DNA of 64,000 nt from an uncultured Alphaproteobacteria bacterium (lineage in GTDB: Bacteria > Pseudomonadota > Alphaproteobacteria > Rhodobacterales > Rhodobacteraceae): the NCBI GenBank assembly GCA_929200255.1, contig CAKMYZ010000015.1:1-64000 (forward strand), written 5' to 3'. Positions 1 through 7,534 of this stretch are shown one piece after another. The notes below the pieces were generated by a model, which ran no database searches, was not told where the DNA came from, and saw only the letters and a program-made list of their open reading frames with translations. Numbering within the stretch: the stretch's first letter is position 1; each line of letters starts with the position of its first letter. Both the position numbers and the translations under genes were made by a program.

Positions 1-629
1 ATCAGATTGAAACGCAGTTTCAACAGCGCCGGGTCAAGTTTCTCATTATTGATGAAACGCATGATCTGATTTTCAATCATCAAGGGCGCGAAACCCTGAC
101 TGCGTTGAGTACGCTCAAATCGCTTCTCAACAGTATCAAATGGCCTGTGAATATGCTGTTGGCCGGAACCCCAGAACTCACAGAGCTTGCCGCTTTAAAC
201 GGCGAGGTGAACCGCAGGAAAGAAATCATTGAGATCCCTAAACTATCCTGGGCCCAGGACGGGGAAAACATCCCTCAGATCGTAGAGTACCTTGCAGCAA
301 AAGCTGGTCTGGCCGTTTCGGATGACCTTAGAGGTGAAGATTTCGGTTTGCGTCTATTCTATGCGGCGCAACACAAGCCGGGTTTGACATTCAAATTCGT
401 TGTGGAATCAATTCGACCATACTTGCGCGCAGGTGATGAGACACTAACACGAAACCACTTTGCTCAGTACGCTCGCCGAAACTTCAATTGCTTGGATGGT
501 TTGAACCCGTTCCTAGCCCCTGACTTCCGCGACATCGGCGTTAGGGCGCAAACAAAGGAAGATGAGAACAGTTTAACGCGGATTGCCTTGCAACGTGCGT
601 TGGTCCGCTGGAAGAAGACTGGCTCATGA
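1..629 (+). CDS. tniB: TniB-family AAA ATPase, 5' end outside window
   Basis: ATP-dependent helper protein of Tn5053/Tn7-like transposons, which works with the TniA transposase and TniQ in target choice. The reading frame is open from base 3, so the start and the Walker A region lie outside the window. What remains begins just before a Walker B motif (FLIIDETHDL) and continues through a sensor-1 region (LLAGTPEL), then a helical C-terminal part, about 208 residues in all. The stop overlaps the start of a TniQ-like gene by four bases (ATGA), the normal gene order in such elements. No transposase gene is visible in the window. Family assignment rests on the Walker B and sensor motifs plus the neighbour. 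Confidence 0.75.
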   Translation, partial: QIETQFQQRRVKFLIIDETHDLIFNHQGRETLTALSTLKSLLNSIKWPVNMLLAGTPELTELAALNGEVNRRKEIIEIPKLSWAQDGENIPQIVEYLAAKAGLAVSDDLRGEDFGLRLFYAAQHKPGLTFKFVVESIRPYLRAGDETLTRNHFAQYARRNFNCLDGLNPFLAPDFRDIGVRAQTKEDENSLTRIALQRALVRWKKTGS

Positions 630-898
630 TTGGTCCGTTACCCATTCGAACGGATCTGCGCTTGGGCGAAACCCCAACATCTTATGGCGCAAGAATTGCC
701 TATCTAAATGGCCAGCGCCTGATTGACTTTTTTGCGAACTTTGGAATTGACTTGGGTGGCTTGGCGAACGGCGGCCTAGATCCTTTGTCACAACTTGCAG
801 CCCTCGGGGGTGTTGAACGAGAAGAAATGCGGCGCTTTGCCGTGTGTACTCCCGTGAAAATTTGGGAGTCACAAAGTGCACCACAAAATGTGCGTTGA
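626..898 (+). pseudogene. tniQ: TniQ N-terminal fragment, truncated
   Basis: Starts inside the tniB stop. The first ~75 residues look like the N-terminal domain of TniQ: an RLGETPTSYGARIAYLNG segment, then an LAALGGVEREEMRRF segment typical of that domain. TniQ proteins usually run to several hundred residues, but this frame stops after 90, and the last ~20 residues do not look like TniQ. The break is close to base 840-848, where an ACTCCC/GGGAGT inverted repeat begins. I read it as a remnant made by deletion or by insertion of another element. A naturally short TniQ cannot be excluded. Confidence 0.6.
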
Positions 899-1091
899 TA
901 TCAATTGGATGAACGAAATACAAACAAAGGCAGAACAGAGTACACGGATTTTGCACACATTCGCACAAATAAAGGGGTGAAATCCGGTCGAATGTCGTTG
1001 AATCTCAATGAAAACAGGATGTTGCAGACTTTGTGAAGTTCCAGTAAAAAAACGCTTGTTTCCCTAGGGGTTAGCTCATAGAACCGCTCGT
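845..1091. other. Gene-free gap with short inverted repeats between tniQ fragment and tRNA-Ser
   Basis: AT-rich stretch with no convincing gene. It holds a hairpin (ACTCCC at 848-853 pairing with GGGAGT at 864-869), an AATGTGCG motif at 887-894 and an inverted related motif, CGCACAAAT, at 962-970. Short repeats of this kind resemble transposase-binding sites at the ends of Tn5053-like elements, but I cannot define a clean terminal repeat or target duplication. Confidence 0.35.
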
Positions 1092-1181
1092 GGAGACGTG
1101 GCCGAGTGGTCGAAGGCGCTCCCCTGCTAAGGGAGTAGGCGAGGAATCGTCTCGAGGGTTCGAATCCCTTCGTCTCCGCCA
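1092..1181 (+). tRNA. tRNA-Ser (anticodon GCU)
   Basis: Class II tRNA with a long variable arm. The acceptor stem pairs GGAGACG (1092-1098) with CGTCTCC (1171-1177), followed by discriminator G and an encoded CCA. The anticodon stem CTCCC/GGGAG encloses loop CTGCTAA with anticodon GCT at 1126-1128, reading AGC/AGU serine codons. The T-loop GGTTCGAATCC is standard. A mobile-element remnant lies just upstream. I saw no second copy of the tRNA 3' end in the window that would mark an attachment site. Confidence 0.97.
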
Positions 1182-1699
1182 CTATCTTATTTGGCTAGAA
1201 AACCCTTCTGACACCTTGAGTGACAAGTTGTTTTTGGGTGTGCGAAATTTTGTTTCGCGAGATTAGGCTATGGGATTTGCAAAGGCCAGTCTCGGGACAA
1301 TTTTGTGCTTTCAAATACGCCAACAAGGCAGTCATCGGGGGAGAACCAGGTTTGGCGGACTTGCCGTATAAGCACCGTTTCTATGCCACGAAATGGAATG
1401 ACTATTCGGGCGGCAATGCGTCTTGTCACAGGGCAAATCTGGTAAACTGACGGCGTAGGTATAAGGGGTCCAGACCTTAGGCGAAATCACCCCATATCTG
1501 TTAAGTCATTGCGTGTGGTTGAGACGCACCTGTTACAGCGATTCTATCGCATCTTTGTCGCGTTCTGCTGTCCAAGCTCCTGCGTAGGCAGGTGTGGCTA
1601 ACGCCCTTTATGTTGTCAGCCTTTTGGCCAAATGCGCCTTGACAACTTTCGAATTCGGGGAAGTGCGGCCTTTGACATCCGGGTTCTCAAAGGGGCAGA
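1182..1699. other. Gene-free interval downstream of tRNA-Ser
   Basis: About 520 bases in which I see no gene with a recognisable product. Two short open frames (about 1220-1450 and 1632-1886 on the plus strand) lack good ribosome binding sites and family motifs; the second mostly lies antisense to the following fadJ-like gene. No clear terminator with a T-run follows the tRNA. Confidence 0.5.
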
Positions 1700-3802
1700 T
1701 CAGCCGCGTCGCGATCGCATCAAGGTGGAGTTTGCGGCGGGCATTTCGGATCTCCAGTCGACGATTGAAGTGTTGGTTGTCGCAAGTTCTGAAAACAATG
1801 GGCTTGGTTCCCAGGCGATCTTGTCCTCTGCAGCCAAAGTAGAAAGTTCTTCAAGAATCTTACGTACGCCAAGTGTGTCCGCGTAGTGCATCAAACCGCC
1901 CCGGTTACGGGGAAATCCGTAGCCGTGTACTGTCACAAGATCGATATCTGATGCCTTTTCTGCAATGCCTTCCCAGAGGATATTCGCGGCTTCATTGATC
2001 ATTGCCAGCAACAAGCGACGCTGAACCTCTTCGCCAGCGATTTCACAGCGGGCTACGCCAGCAAACCGCGCCTCTTCGCGAACCAAGTCTTCAACCAAAG
2101 GATCGATGACCTTGCCGTTGCCGCCTGGATATCGATACCAACCGACGCTGGTCTTTCGCCCCAACCGCCCTTCATTGACCATTCTGTCCGCGATCGGGAT
2201 ATAGCGCCGCAAAGGATTGCGGGTCAGATCCTGGCGTCGGCGGTTCGCGTGAGCAATATCCAGTCCGGACAAATCCTGCGCGGCGTAGGGGCCCATGGCA
2301 TAACCGAAATCCTCCATTGCTTCGTCGATTTCCCAAGGATTGGATCCGTCCATCAAGATTGTGTCGGCCGCTTCCCTGTATCTGGCCAGAATTCTGTTGC
2401 CGATGAAGCCATCACAAACACCCGACACAACAGGTATCTTTCGGAGGCTTTTCGCCAGCGCATATCCGGTTGCCAGCGCTGTGTCCGAAGTCCTGTCACC
2501 GCGAACTATTTCAAGCAGCTTCATGATGTAGGCAGGGGCGAAAAAATGGAGACCTATCAATCTGGTAGGGTCGTCAAGGCCAGCAGCAATCTCATTCACA
2601 TCGAGATAGGAGGTGTTCGTTGCGAGCACCGCGTCGCGCGGAACGACGGCCTCGAGTTTTTTGAAGACTTCCCGCTTAACATCCATGCTTTCAAAAACAG
2701 CTTCAATCGCCAATTCTGCTTTCGAGGCGGCAGCATAATCGGTTGTCGCCGAAAGCCGTGACCACATGCCTTGGCGCTCTTGATCAGATATCAGCCCACG
2801 TTTCTGGCTCGACGCCAGCAGGTTTCCTATGCTGGAGCTCGCCCGTTCTACAGCGTCAGGATCAGTTTCCAACAACACAACATGCAAACCGGCGTTGAGC
2901 ATCGCATAGGCGATACCTGCCCCCATCGTTCCGCCGCCAACGACGGCGACCGTCGCGACATCCATAGGTTTGGCCGTGATTGTTTTTGGCTTCTTCGCGC
3001 CACGCTCGGCAAAGAACAAATGCCGCAGTGCTTTTGCTTCAGTGCCTTCCCTGAGATGAAGAAAAGTCCTGCGCTCTTCTAGCATGCCTTCTTCAAGATC
3101 GGTGGTGCTGGCGAGCGCCAGCAGGTCTATCGCCACAGCCGGAGCGGATTGACCAGGCATCTTTCGCGAGGCAAATTTCCTTGCCTCTTCAAAGTCTTCT
3201 TCGCGCGCTTCCCCTGTGTTGAGTTCCCCGCTTGGCACAGCCATGTCTAACCACTCCGAGTTGATCATCTCGGCATAGGAGACAGGATCCTCACTTAACG
3301 CGTCGACCAATCGGATGTTTAGCGCGTCAGAGCCGCGCATACTCTTGCCCGTAGGAATCAGGCTGAGCGCTGCCTTTACTCCCACTAAACGAGGAAGTCG
3401 CTGCGTTCCCCCGGCACCTGGAACCACGCCCAAAATCACCTCTGGAAATCCAATTTGTGCATCTGGCCGGGCAACCCGGTACCGGCACGCCAACGCGATT
3501 TCTGCGCCCCCCCCTAGAGCCACACCATGGATTGCAGCGATCCAGTGAACCGCGCTTTTTTCAATCCTGGTAAGCACATCGGGTAAATGCGGTGGCTCAG
3601 GAGCATAGTCAAACTCGGAAGCGTCGGCTCCGGCTGCAAACCCATGGCCTTCTCCAGACAAGATCACGCGCTCTAGGTTTTCACTCTCGGCCCACTCGAC
3701 AGCGTCAAGCAGCGCTGCGCGCATCTCGCGTCCGATCGCATTAACAGGTGGATTGTGCAGCTGGACGTATCCATACCGCCCCTTTTTGCTCCGCAGCAGC
3801 AT
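1700..3802 (-). CDS. Bifunctional enoyl-CoA hydratase / 3-hydroxyacyl-CoA dehydrogenase (FadJ-like)
   Basis: Two-domain beta-oxidation enzyme of 700 residues. Residues 1-200 form a crotonase domain with the oxyanion segment [14 protein letters not shown] and both catalytic glutamates in place (E101, E121 in GFPEV). From about 283 a 3-hydroxyacyl-CoA dehydrogenase domain begins with the NAD-binding [10 protein letters not shown] (about 288-296), then the HFFAPA catalytic-His segment and GFIGNR. In this cluster it would hydrate 2,3-dehydroadipyl-CoA and oxidise 3-hydroxyadipyl-CoA to 3-oxoadipyl-CoA. It is divergent from the PaaG-like gene across a 51-base gap carrying box-type operator copies. 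The last ~25 residues look unlike the family's usual end, so the natural stop may have shifted. A general fatty-acid role is possible, but position argues for the box pathway. Confidence 0.85.
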   Translation of the reverse strand: MLLRSKKGRYGYVQLHNPPVNAIGREMRAALLDAVEWAESENLERVILSGEGHGFAAGADASEFDYAPEPPHLPDVLTRIEKSAVHWIAAIHGVALGGGAEIALACRYRVARPDAQIGFPEVILGVVPGAGGTQRLPRLVGVKAALSLIPTGKSMRGSDALNIRLVDALSEDPVSYAEMINSEWLDMAVPSGELNTGEAREEDFEEARKFASRKMPGQSAPAVAIDLLALASTTDLEEGMLEERRTFLHLREGTEAKALRHLFFAERGAKKPKTITAKPMDVATVAVVGGGTMGAGIAYAMLNAGLHVVLLETDPDAVERASSSIGNLLASSQKRGLISDQERQGMWSRLSATTDYAAASKAELAIEAVFESMDVKREVFKKLEAVVPRDAVLATNTSYLDVNEIAAGLDDPTRLIGLHFFAPAYIMKLLEIVRGDRTSDTALATGYALAKSLRKIPVVSGVCDGFIGNRILARYREAADTILMDGSNPWEIDEAMEDFGYAMGPYAAQDLSGLDIAHANRRRQDLTRNPLRRYIPIADRMVNEGRLGRKTSVGWYRYPGGNGKVIDPLVEDLVREEARFAGVARCEIAGEEVQRRLLLAMINEAANILWEGIAEKASDIDLVTVHGYGFPRNRGGLMHYADTLGVRKILEELSTLAAEDKIAWEPSPLFSELATTNTSIVDWRSEMPAANSTLMRSRRG

Positions 3803-3825
3803 TGTAGTAGCCCTCTAACAAGATG

Positions 3826-3858
3826 TGCTATATAATGCACGTGAGGTGATATAATGCA
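3826..3858. promoter_or_regulatory. BoxR-type operator copies between fadJ-like and paaG-like genes
   Basis: TGCTATATAATGCA at 3826-3839 matches the perfect palindrome TGCATTATAATGCA found at 10821 in 12 of 14 positions. A half-site, TATAATGCA, at 3850-3858 runs into the start codon of the plus-strand gene. The TATAAT core could also act as a -10 element, so bound regulator would cover the promoter. The regulator identity is inferred from the cluster. Confidence 0.6.
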
Positions 3859-4648
3859 ATGGCGAGATGGCATGACTGCGGTACTTAAAGAGGTCCACAA
3901 CGGCATTGGGCGGATAACGTTGAACCGACCAAATCGCCTCAATGCACTGACGGGCGAGATGATGCAGGACCTCCATACAGCATGCCAGAGCTTGCATGCC
4001 GAGGCGGCCGTGAAGGTCATTCTTATTGCCGGTGCGGGTCGGGCATTCTGTGCAGGCCAAGATCTGAGTGAACGAGACCCACGAAACCTCAGTGAACCGT
4101 TGGACCTGGCCAAGATTCAACGTGATTTGTTCCATCCCGTTGTGACGTTGCTCCGCCAAACACCAAAACCGGTGGTGGCGTGTGTCAATGGCATAGCGGC
4201 GGGGGCAGGGGCCGGTATTGCATTGGCATCGGACATTGTGTTGGCCTCTGAGGGCGCATCGTTTGCTTTTTCTTTCGCCAAGGTTGGCCTTTCAGTTGAC
4301 GCTGGCCTTGGTCAATCTCTTGCCAACCGTGTTGGGCGGGCGCGGGCGACGGCTCTCTTGATGCTTGGCGATACGATTAACGCGCAGGAGGCGATGCGGG
4401 CAGGCCTCATCTGGAAGGCCGTGCCGGACGACGTGTTGACCACCGAAACCGAAAAGCTGCTCGATCGCCTTTCCGCCACCCCAAAAATGGCCATCACTGG
4501 CATCAAGCAATCAATGGCGGCGTGCCACCTTGATCTCTCAGGGTACCTCGCTGCCGAAGCGAACGCGCAAGGGGATGCCGGCGCGCATTCCGACTATGCG
4601 GAAGGCGTTTTGGCATTTCTTGAAAAAAGATCCCCGAAGTTTTCTTAG
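3854..4648 (+). CDS. Enoyl-CoA hydratase/isomerase, PaaG-like
   Basis: Crotonase-fold protein of 264 residues with GRAFCAGQDL (63-71) and the oxyanion segment GIAAGAGAGIALASD (113-127). These are hallmarks of PaaG-type isomerases. PaaG proteins carry a catalytic Asp in a PDSGGT motif; here the motif reads SVDAGLG, keeping the Asp (D149) but not the glycine pair. In the box pathway BoxD yields 3,4-dehydroadipyl-CoA, which must be shifted to the 2,3-isomer before hydration; this gene is the natural candidate, by inference. GAGG at 3843-3846, seven bases before ATG, supports the start. It ends tail-to-tail with boxR, overlapping by four bases. Confidence 0.8.
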   Translation: MQWRDGMTAVLKEVHNGIGRITLNRPNRLNALTGEMMQDLHTACQSLHAEAAVKVILIAGAGRAFCAGQDLSERDPRNLSEPLDLAKIQRDLFHPVVTLLRQTPKPVVACVNGIAAGAGAGIALASDIVLASEGASFAFSFAKVGLSVDAGLGQSLANRVGRARATALLMLGDTINAQEAMRAGLIWKAVPDDVLTTETEKLLDRLSATPKMAITGIKQSMAACHLDLSGYLAAEANAQGDAGAHSDYAEGVLAFLEKRSPKFS

Positions 4649-5574
4649 TTGGTCTCTCTGCCGAGAAAATTCCGATCCTTAAGCAACGCCAGCAGTTCAT
4701 CGCGGGACTCTGACAGCTCGCGGCCAGAGGTGTTTAGCTCCTCAAGAGCCTGCTCGTAGAGTGCTTCCCGGCTGTTCAGGATTGACCTAAGGTGATCCAT
4801 CGCCTCGGGATTGCCTGCCATCGGGCGCGTATCACCCTGGGCTCTCACGCGTGCCATGTGTTCTTCTGGTTCGGCCTTTATCCATATCGTGTGAAATCGG
4901 GACAAAAGCGTTTTGTACGTGTCAGGTTCCGCGACAATGCCACCGGCGACGGCGAGTATGAGCTGATCGTAGGTTGAGATGACGCGGTCAACGGCCTGCG
5001 CTTCCAGGCGCCGATAACCTTCCTGGCCATACATTGCCAGTATCTCATTCACCGGCATCCCGGAATGCTCTTCGATTTCCACGTTGAGTTCGACAAATGG
5101 TACGCCCAACTCATCGCCGACAAGCGCCCCAAGTGTCGATTTTCCGGCGCCTCTCAAACCCACAAGGCAAACTCTGTTGGCTCGCAGTTTCTCAGGTGGA
5201 TGCGGGTTTAGCGTATCGAGGACCTTCCGCTTTGTCGCCGCTGGAGCTGACCGAAACACATCGGCGACATGAAGTACTTCGGAAGCCCAGGGGTCCTCAT
5301 CTCCGACCAACCACTCAATCCGATAGTCAAGCGCCACTGCGACTCGCTTCAGAAGCCCAATGGAAATGTTGCCTTCACCAGCTTCAAGTTGAGCAAGATA
5401 GCGGAGCGAGACCCCCGACATGTCTGAAACAACCCGGCGGGGCAGCCCTTTGAGTTCGCGGGCTTTACGAACACGCTCACCCACGTTACGGATGAGTTCA
5501 TCAACGGCATCGTCGATTCCGTTGGTAGGGCTCGCAGGAACGGCCTCGCCTCGGAAGTTCGTGATTTCACTCAT
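4645..5574 (-). CDS. boxR: BoxR/BzdR-family transcriptional regulator
   Basis: Two-domain regulator of 309 residues. Residues 31-92 form an XRE-type helix-turn-helix (VGERVRKARELKGL, then SGVSLRYLAQLEAGEGNIS). From about 133 a shikimate-kinase-like domain follows, with the P-loop GLRGAGKST at 139-147. This architecture is diagnostic of BzdR/BoxR, which repress aromatic catabolism and are released when the kinase-like domain binds benzoyl-CoA. It is the last gene of the boxC-boxB-boxA unit, with an operator-like palindrome 17 bases before its start, consistent with self-regulation. BzdR of Azoarcus is known, as I recall, to bind TGCA repeats separated by six bases, which matches the palindromes here. 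Confidence 0.93.
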   Translation of the reverse strand: MSEITNFRGEAVPASPTNGIDDAVDELIRNVGERVRKARELKGLPRRVVSDMSGVSLRYLAQLEAGEGNISIGLLKRVAVALDYRIEWLVGDEDPWASEVLHVADVFRSAPAATKRKVLDTLNPHPPEKLRANRVCLVGLRGAGKSTLGALVGDELGVPFVELNVEIEEHSGMPVNEILAMYGQEGYRRLEAQAVDRVISTYDQLILAVAGGIVAEPDTYKTLLSRFHTIWIKAEPEEHMARVRAQGDTRPMAGNPEAMDHLRSILNSREALYEQALEELNTSGRELSESRDELLALLKDRNFLGRETN

Positions 5575-5590
5575 GGATGATCAACCTTTG

Positions 5591-5604
5591 TGTATTATAT
5601 TGCA
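5591..5604. promoter_or_regulatory. BoxR-type operator upstream of boxR
   Basis: TGTATTATATTGCA matches TGCATTATAATGCA in 12 of 14 positions. It lies between the thioesterase stop and the boxR start, so boxR may have its own promoter under autocontrol besides read-through from boxC. Confidence 0.55.
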
Positions 5605-5647
5605 CAAAGTAGTCGAAAACCCCGAAAACTCAAACCGTTTTTGCAGC

Positions 5648-6085
5648 CTATGCCGTATCGTTCGGCTGCTCGTCGATGACCAAGTGCCTTGCGACGATTG
5701 ATCTTATTTCCTCGGGAGGAGGCTGTTTGCGAAACAATGACGCCTGAATGAACACACTTACAAACCGACCGTCGAAACAAATCGTTCCGTTTTGGTAGCC
5801 TACAACGCGAAACCCGATCGAAGTTTCACCCAGCCGATTGGGCCAAACCTTGCATTTCAAGCGGTGACGTGGCGTGACAGGTGATCGGAAGTTCATCTCC
5901 ATGTTCACAAACGGCGTCCCAACATCGCGATCAAGCTCTAGCTGGTACCACCCCACACCGACATGTTCTTCCCACCAGGCATTGATTGCTTCTAGGGCCA
6001 AAGCAGGCAAGCGGCCTGTGTAGACAATTTTTGCTGGATCGCAGTCGCCCCAACTAATTGATATCTCATGCTCAAAGGTCATCAA
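5648..6085 (-). CDS. Acyl-CoA thioesterase, 4-hydroxybenzoyl-CoA thioesterase type
   Basis: Hotdog-fold thioesterase of 145 residues. The N-terminal ISWGDCDPAKIVYTGR carries the Asp (second D of GDCDPA) that serves as the catalytic residue in the Pseudomonas-type 4-hydroxybenzoyl-CoA thioesterase, and the EMNFRSPVTPRHRL segment fits the central strand. Its start overlaps the boxA stop by four bases, so it is translationally coupled to the epoxidase reductase. A likely job is to hydrolyse benzoyl-CoA or dead-end CoA esters and release trapped CoA. That role is inferred from position; the sequence shows only the family. Confidence 0.8.
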   Translation of the reverse strand: MMTFEHEISISWGDCDPAKIVYTGRLPALALEAINAWWEEHVGVGWYQLELDRDVGTPFVNMEMNFRSPVTPRHRLKCKVWPNRLGETSIGFRVVGYQNGTICFDGRFVSVFIQASLFRKQPPPEEIRSIVARHLVIDEQPNDTA

Positions 6086-7290
6086 TAGGTCTCAACATGA
6101 TAGCGCCCTTCATCCCGCATGGCGTCCCTCATTGACGACCACGATTGCCCGGCGCTTTCGGCAATACTGGAGAATGCCTGCTCGACGCCTTCTTCCATTC
6201 CGCGGAGCCCACAAATGTAGATATGGACATTAGGGTCGATGATCATCTCTGCAATGGCCTCTTGCTCGCGCATCATCCGATCCTGCACGTACTCTTTTTC
6301 CGTTCCCGGAATCCGACTAAAGACGAGGTGCTTTCGCAGCAGGTGCTCGGGTATTTTGCTCAGCGGGCCGAAATAGGGCAGGCTGTCTGGCGTTCGCGCG
6401 CCAAAGAAAAGAACCATGTCGCCGCTCATACCGGCCGCAACTCTCTGCCTGCGCATGGTAAAGGCACGGAATGGCGCAGATCCGGTTCCTGTGCAAATCA
6501 TCAGCAGCTTCGCAGATGCATCGTCAGGCATCAAAAAGGTGGATCCGAACGGGCCAGTAACCCGAACCTCGTCACCCCGTTCGAGGTCACAAACGTAGTT
6601 TGAGCAGACCCCATGTTCTTCCCGTTTCACCGTCAGGGAAACGTTGTTGTAATTAGGGCGTTCTCCATCTCGCGGACTCGAAACTGAATAGAGTCGTGGA
6701 AGGTGTGGTTTTCCGTCCTTGTCGGTGCCAGGGGGCAGGATGCCGATCGATTGGCCTTCCAATGCTGGAAACGGCTGGCCACCAAAATCCAGAATAATAT
6801 GCCTTACATCCGCGCCAGAGCCGTCGGCGGTTAGTTTATAGGAACCTTGAACCTTTGCAGTTGCAGGCTTAGCGAGATTGTAAAGATTGACTGACGGCTT
6901 GGCAGCGGATGCGGGCGCTTTTGACTTTCCGCCAGCGCCTTTGTGGGCGTCAGCAAGAAGCGCAGCCATGGCCTCATCCAGGGCCTCAATCTCATCACCG
7001 TTTGTCGCGCCAATTTCCTGCTGTTCGGGCAGCTCTGTCCAAGCGTATTGTTCATCCAGCGAGTAGGGTTTTTCGACCACCCGCCATTCATCAATCGACC
7101 CAGTGGGGCACACGGGAATGCAGGCCATGCAGAAATTGCATTTGTCGGCGTCAACAACGACGTTGTCCTCATTGTGCGTGATGGCTTCGATCGGGCATGT
7201 CATTTCGCAGGTGTGGCAGCGAATGCATATCTCTGGGTCGATGAGGTGTTGCTTCAAGGCCTTGGTGTCTGGCAATTTTTCCTCCGGCAT
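6082..7290 (-). CDS. boxA: BoxA, benzoyl-CoA 2,3-epoxidase reductase subunit
   Basis: Iron-sulfur flavoprotein that passes electrons from NADPH to BoxB. The N-terminus holds two [4Fe-4S] motifs, C22-xx-C25-xx-C28-xxx-C32-P and C51-xx-C54-xx-C57-xxx-C61-P. After a linker comes a ferredoxin-NADP reductase module with RLYSVSSP (flavin binding), ICTGTGSAPFRAF, YICGLRGME, and a terminal aromatic residue (GRYHVETY). I chose the ATG at 7290 (402 residues) because it overlaps the stop of the small upstream ORF as TGATG, a coupling arrangement. A GTG at 7311 would add seven residues. Between boxB and boxA sits an unusual Cys-rich ORF. Confidence 0.95.
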   Translation of the reverse strand: MPEEKLPDTKALKQHLIDPEICIRCHTCEMTCPIEAITHNEDNVVVDADKCNFCMACIPVCPTGSIDEWRVVEKPYSLDEQYAWTELPEQQEIGATNGDEIEALDEAMAALLADAHKGAGGKSKAPASAAKPSVNLYNLAKPATAKVQGSYKLTADGSGADVRHIILDFGGQPFPALEGQSIGILPPGTDKDGKPHLPRLYSVSSPRDGERPNYNNVSLTVKREEHGVCSNYVCDLERGDEVRVTGPFGSTFLMPDDASAKLLMICTGTGSAPFRAFTMRRQRVAAGMSGDMVLFFGARTPDSLPYFGPLSKIPEHLLRKHLVFSRIPGTEKEYVQDRMMREQEAIAEMIIDPNVHIYICGLRGMEEGVEQAFSSIAESAGQSWSSMRDAMRDEGRYHVETY

Positions 7291-7475
7291 CAAACTCTGG
7301 GCAAAACACACGCGCGTTTCGAGCGTCGCCTTGCCGATTTCAGAACTGTGTTCGGGATATTGACCAATTCAAGGATCGCCCTACAGCTTCCTTTGCAATC
7401 CTTACAATCGAGGCATCGCTCCCCATACAGCGGACGATCTTCTTCGGCGGGTATGAATTTGCGCGTCAAGAACAC
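7290..7475 (-). CDS. Small Cys-rich protein between boxB and boxA
   Basis: A 61-residue frame that I do not recognise. The GTG start at 7475 has a strong ribosome binding site, GGAGG at 7483-7487, seven bases upstream. It ends in TGATG overlapping boxA, so it appears translated and coupled. Residues 21-31 read C-LD-C-KD-C-KGS-C, the CxxCxxCxxxC spacing of a [4Fe-4S] ferredoxin half-motif, without the usual following Pro; another Cys is at 56. The rest is basic (KSARRRSKR near the C-terminus). It could be a one-cluster electron carrier, a metal-binding chaperone for the diiron BoxB, or a zinc-binding protein. The position inside the epoxidase operon is the main clue. Confidence 0.6.
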   Translation of the reverse strand: MFLTRKFIPAEEDRPLYGERCLDCKDCKGSCRAILELVNIPNTVLKSARRRSKRACVLPRV

Positions 7476-7498
7476 TTGGAGTCCTCCCACTATTGATT

Positions 7499-7524
7499 GG
7501 ACGAGCCGTAAAGTCGGCTCGCCC
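7499..7524. other. Intercistronic hairpin between boxB and the small Cys-rich ORF
   Basis: CGAGCCG (7502-7508) pairs perfectly with CGGCTCG (7515-7521) around a six-base loop, and two further G-C pairs flank one mismatch. No T-run follows on the minus strand, so it is more likely an mRNA-stability or processing element that lets boxB be expressed above boxA than a terminator. Confidence 0.5.
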
Positions 7525-7534
7525 GTTTGTTGGA

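Noticed and set aside
1092..1181. tRNA-Ser as an island attachment site
   Set aside because: No direct repeat of the tRNA 3' end was found elsewhere in the window, and no integrase gene is present.
1632..1886. Plus-strand frame opening MRLDNFRIRGSAAF upstream of and overlapping the fadJ-like end
   Set aside because: No ribosome binding site or family motif, and most of it is antisense to the fadJ-like gene.
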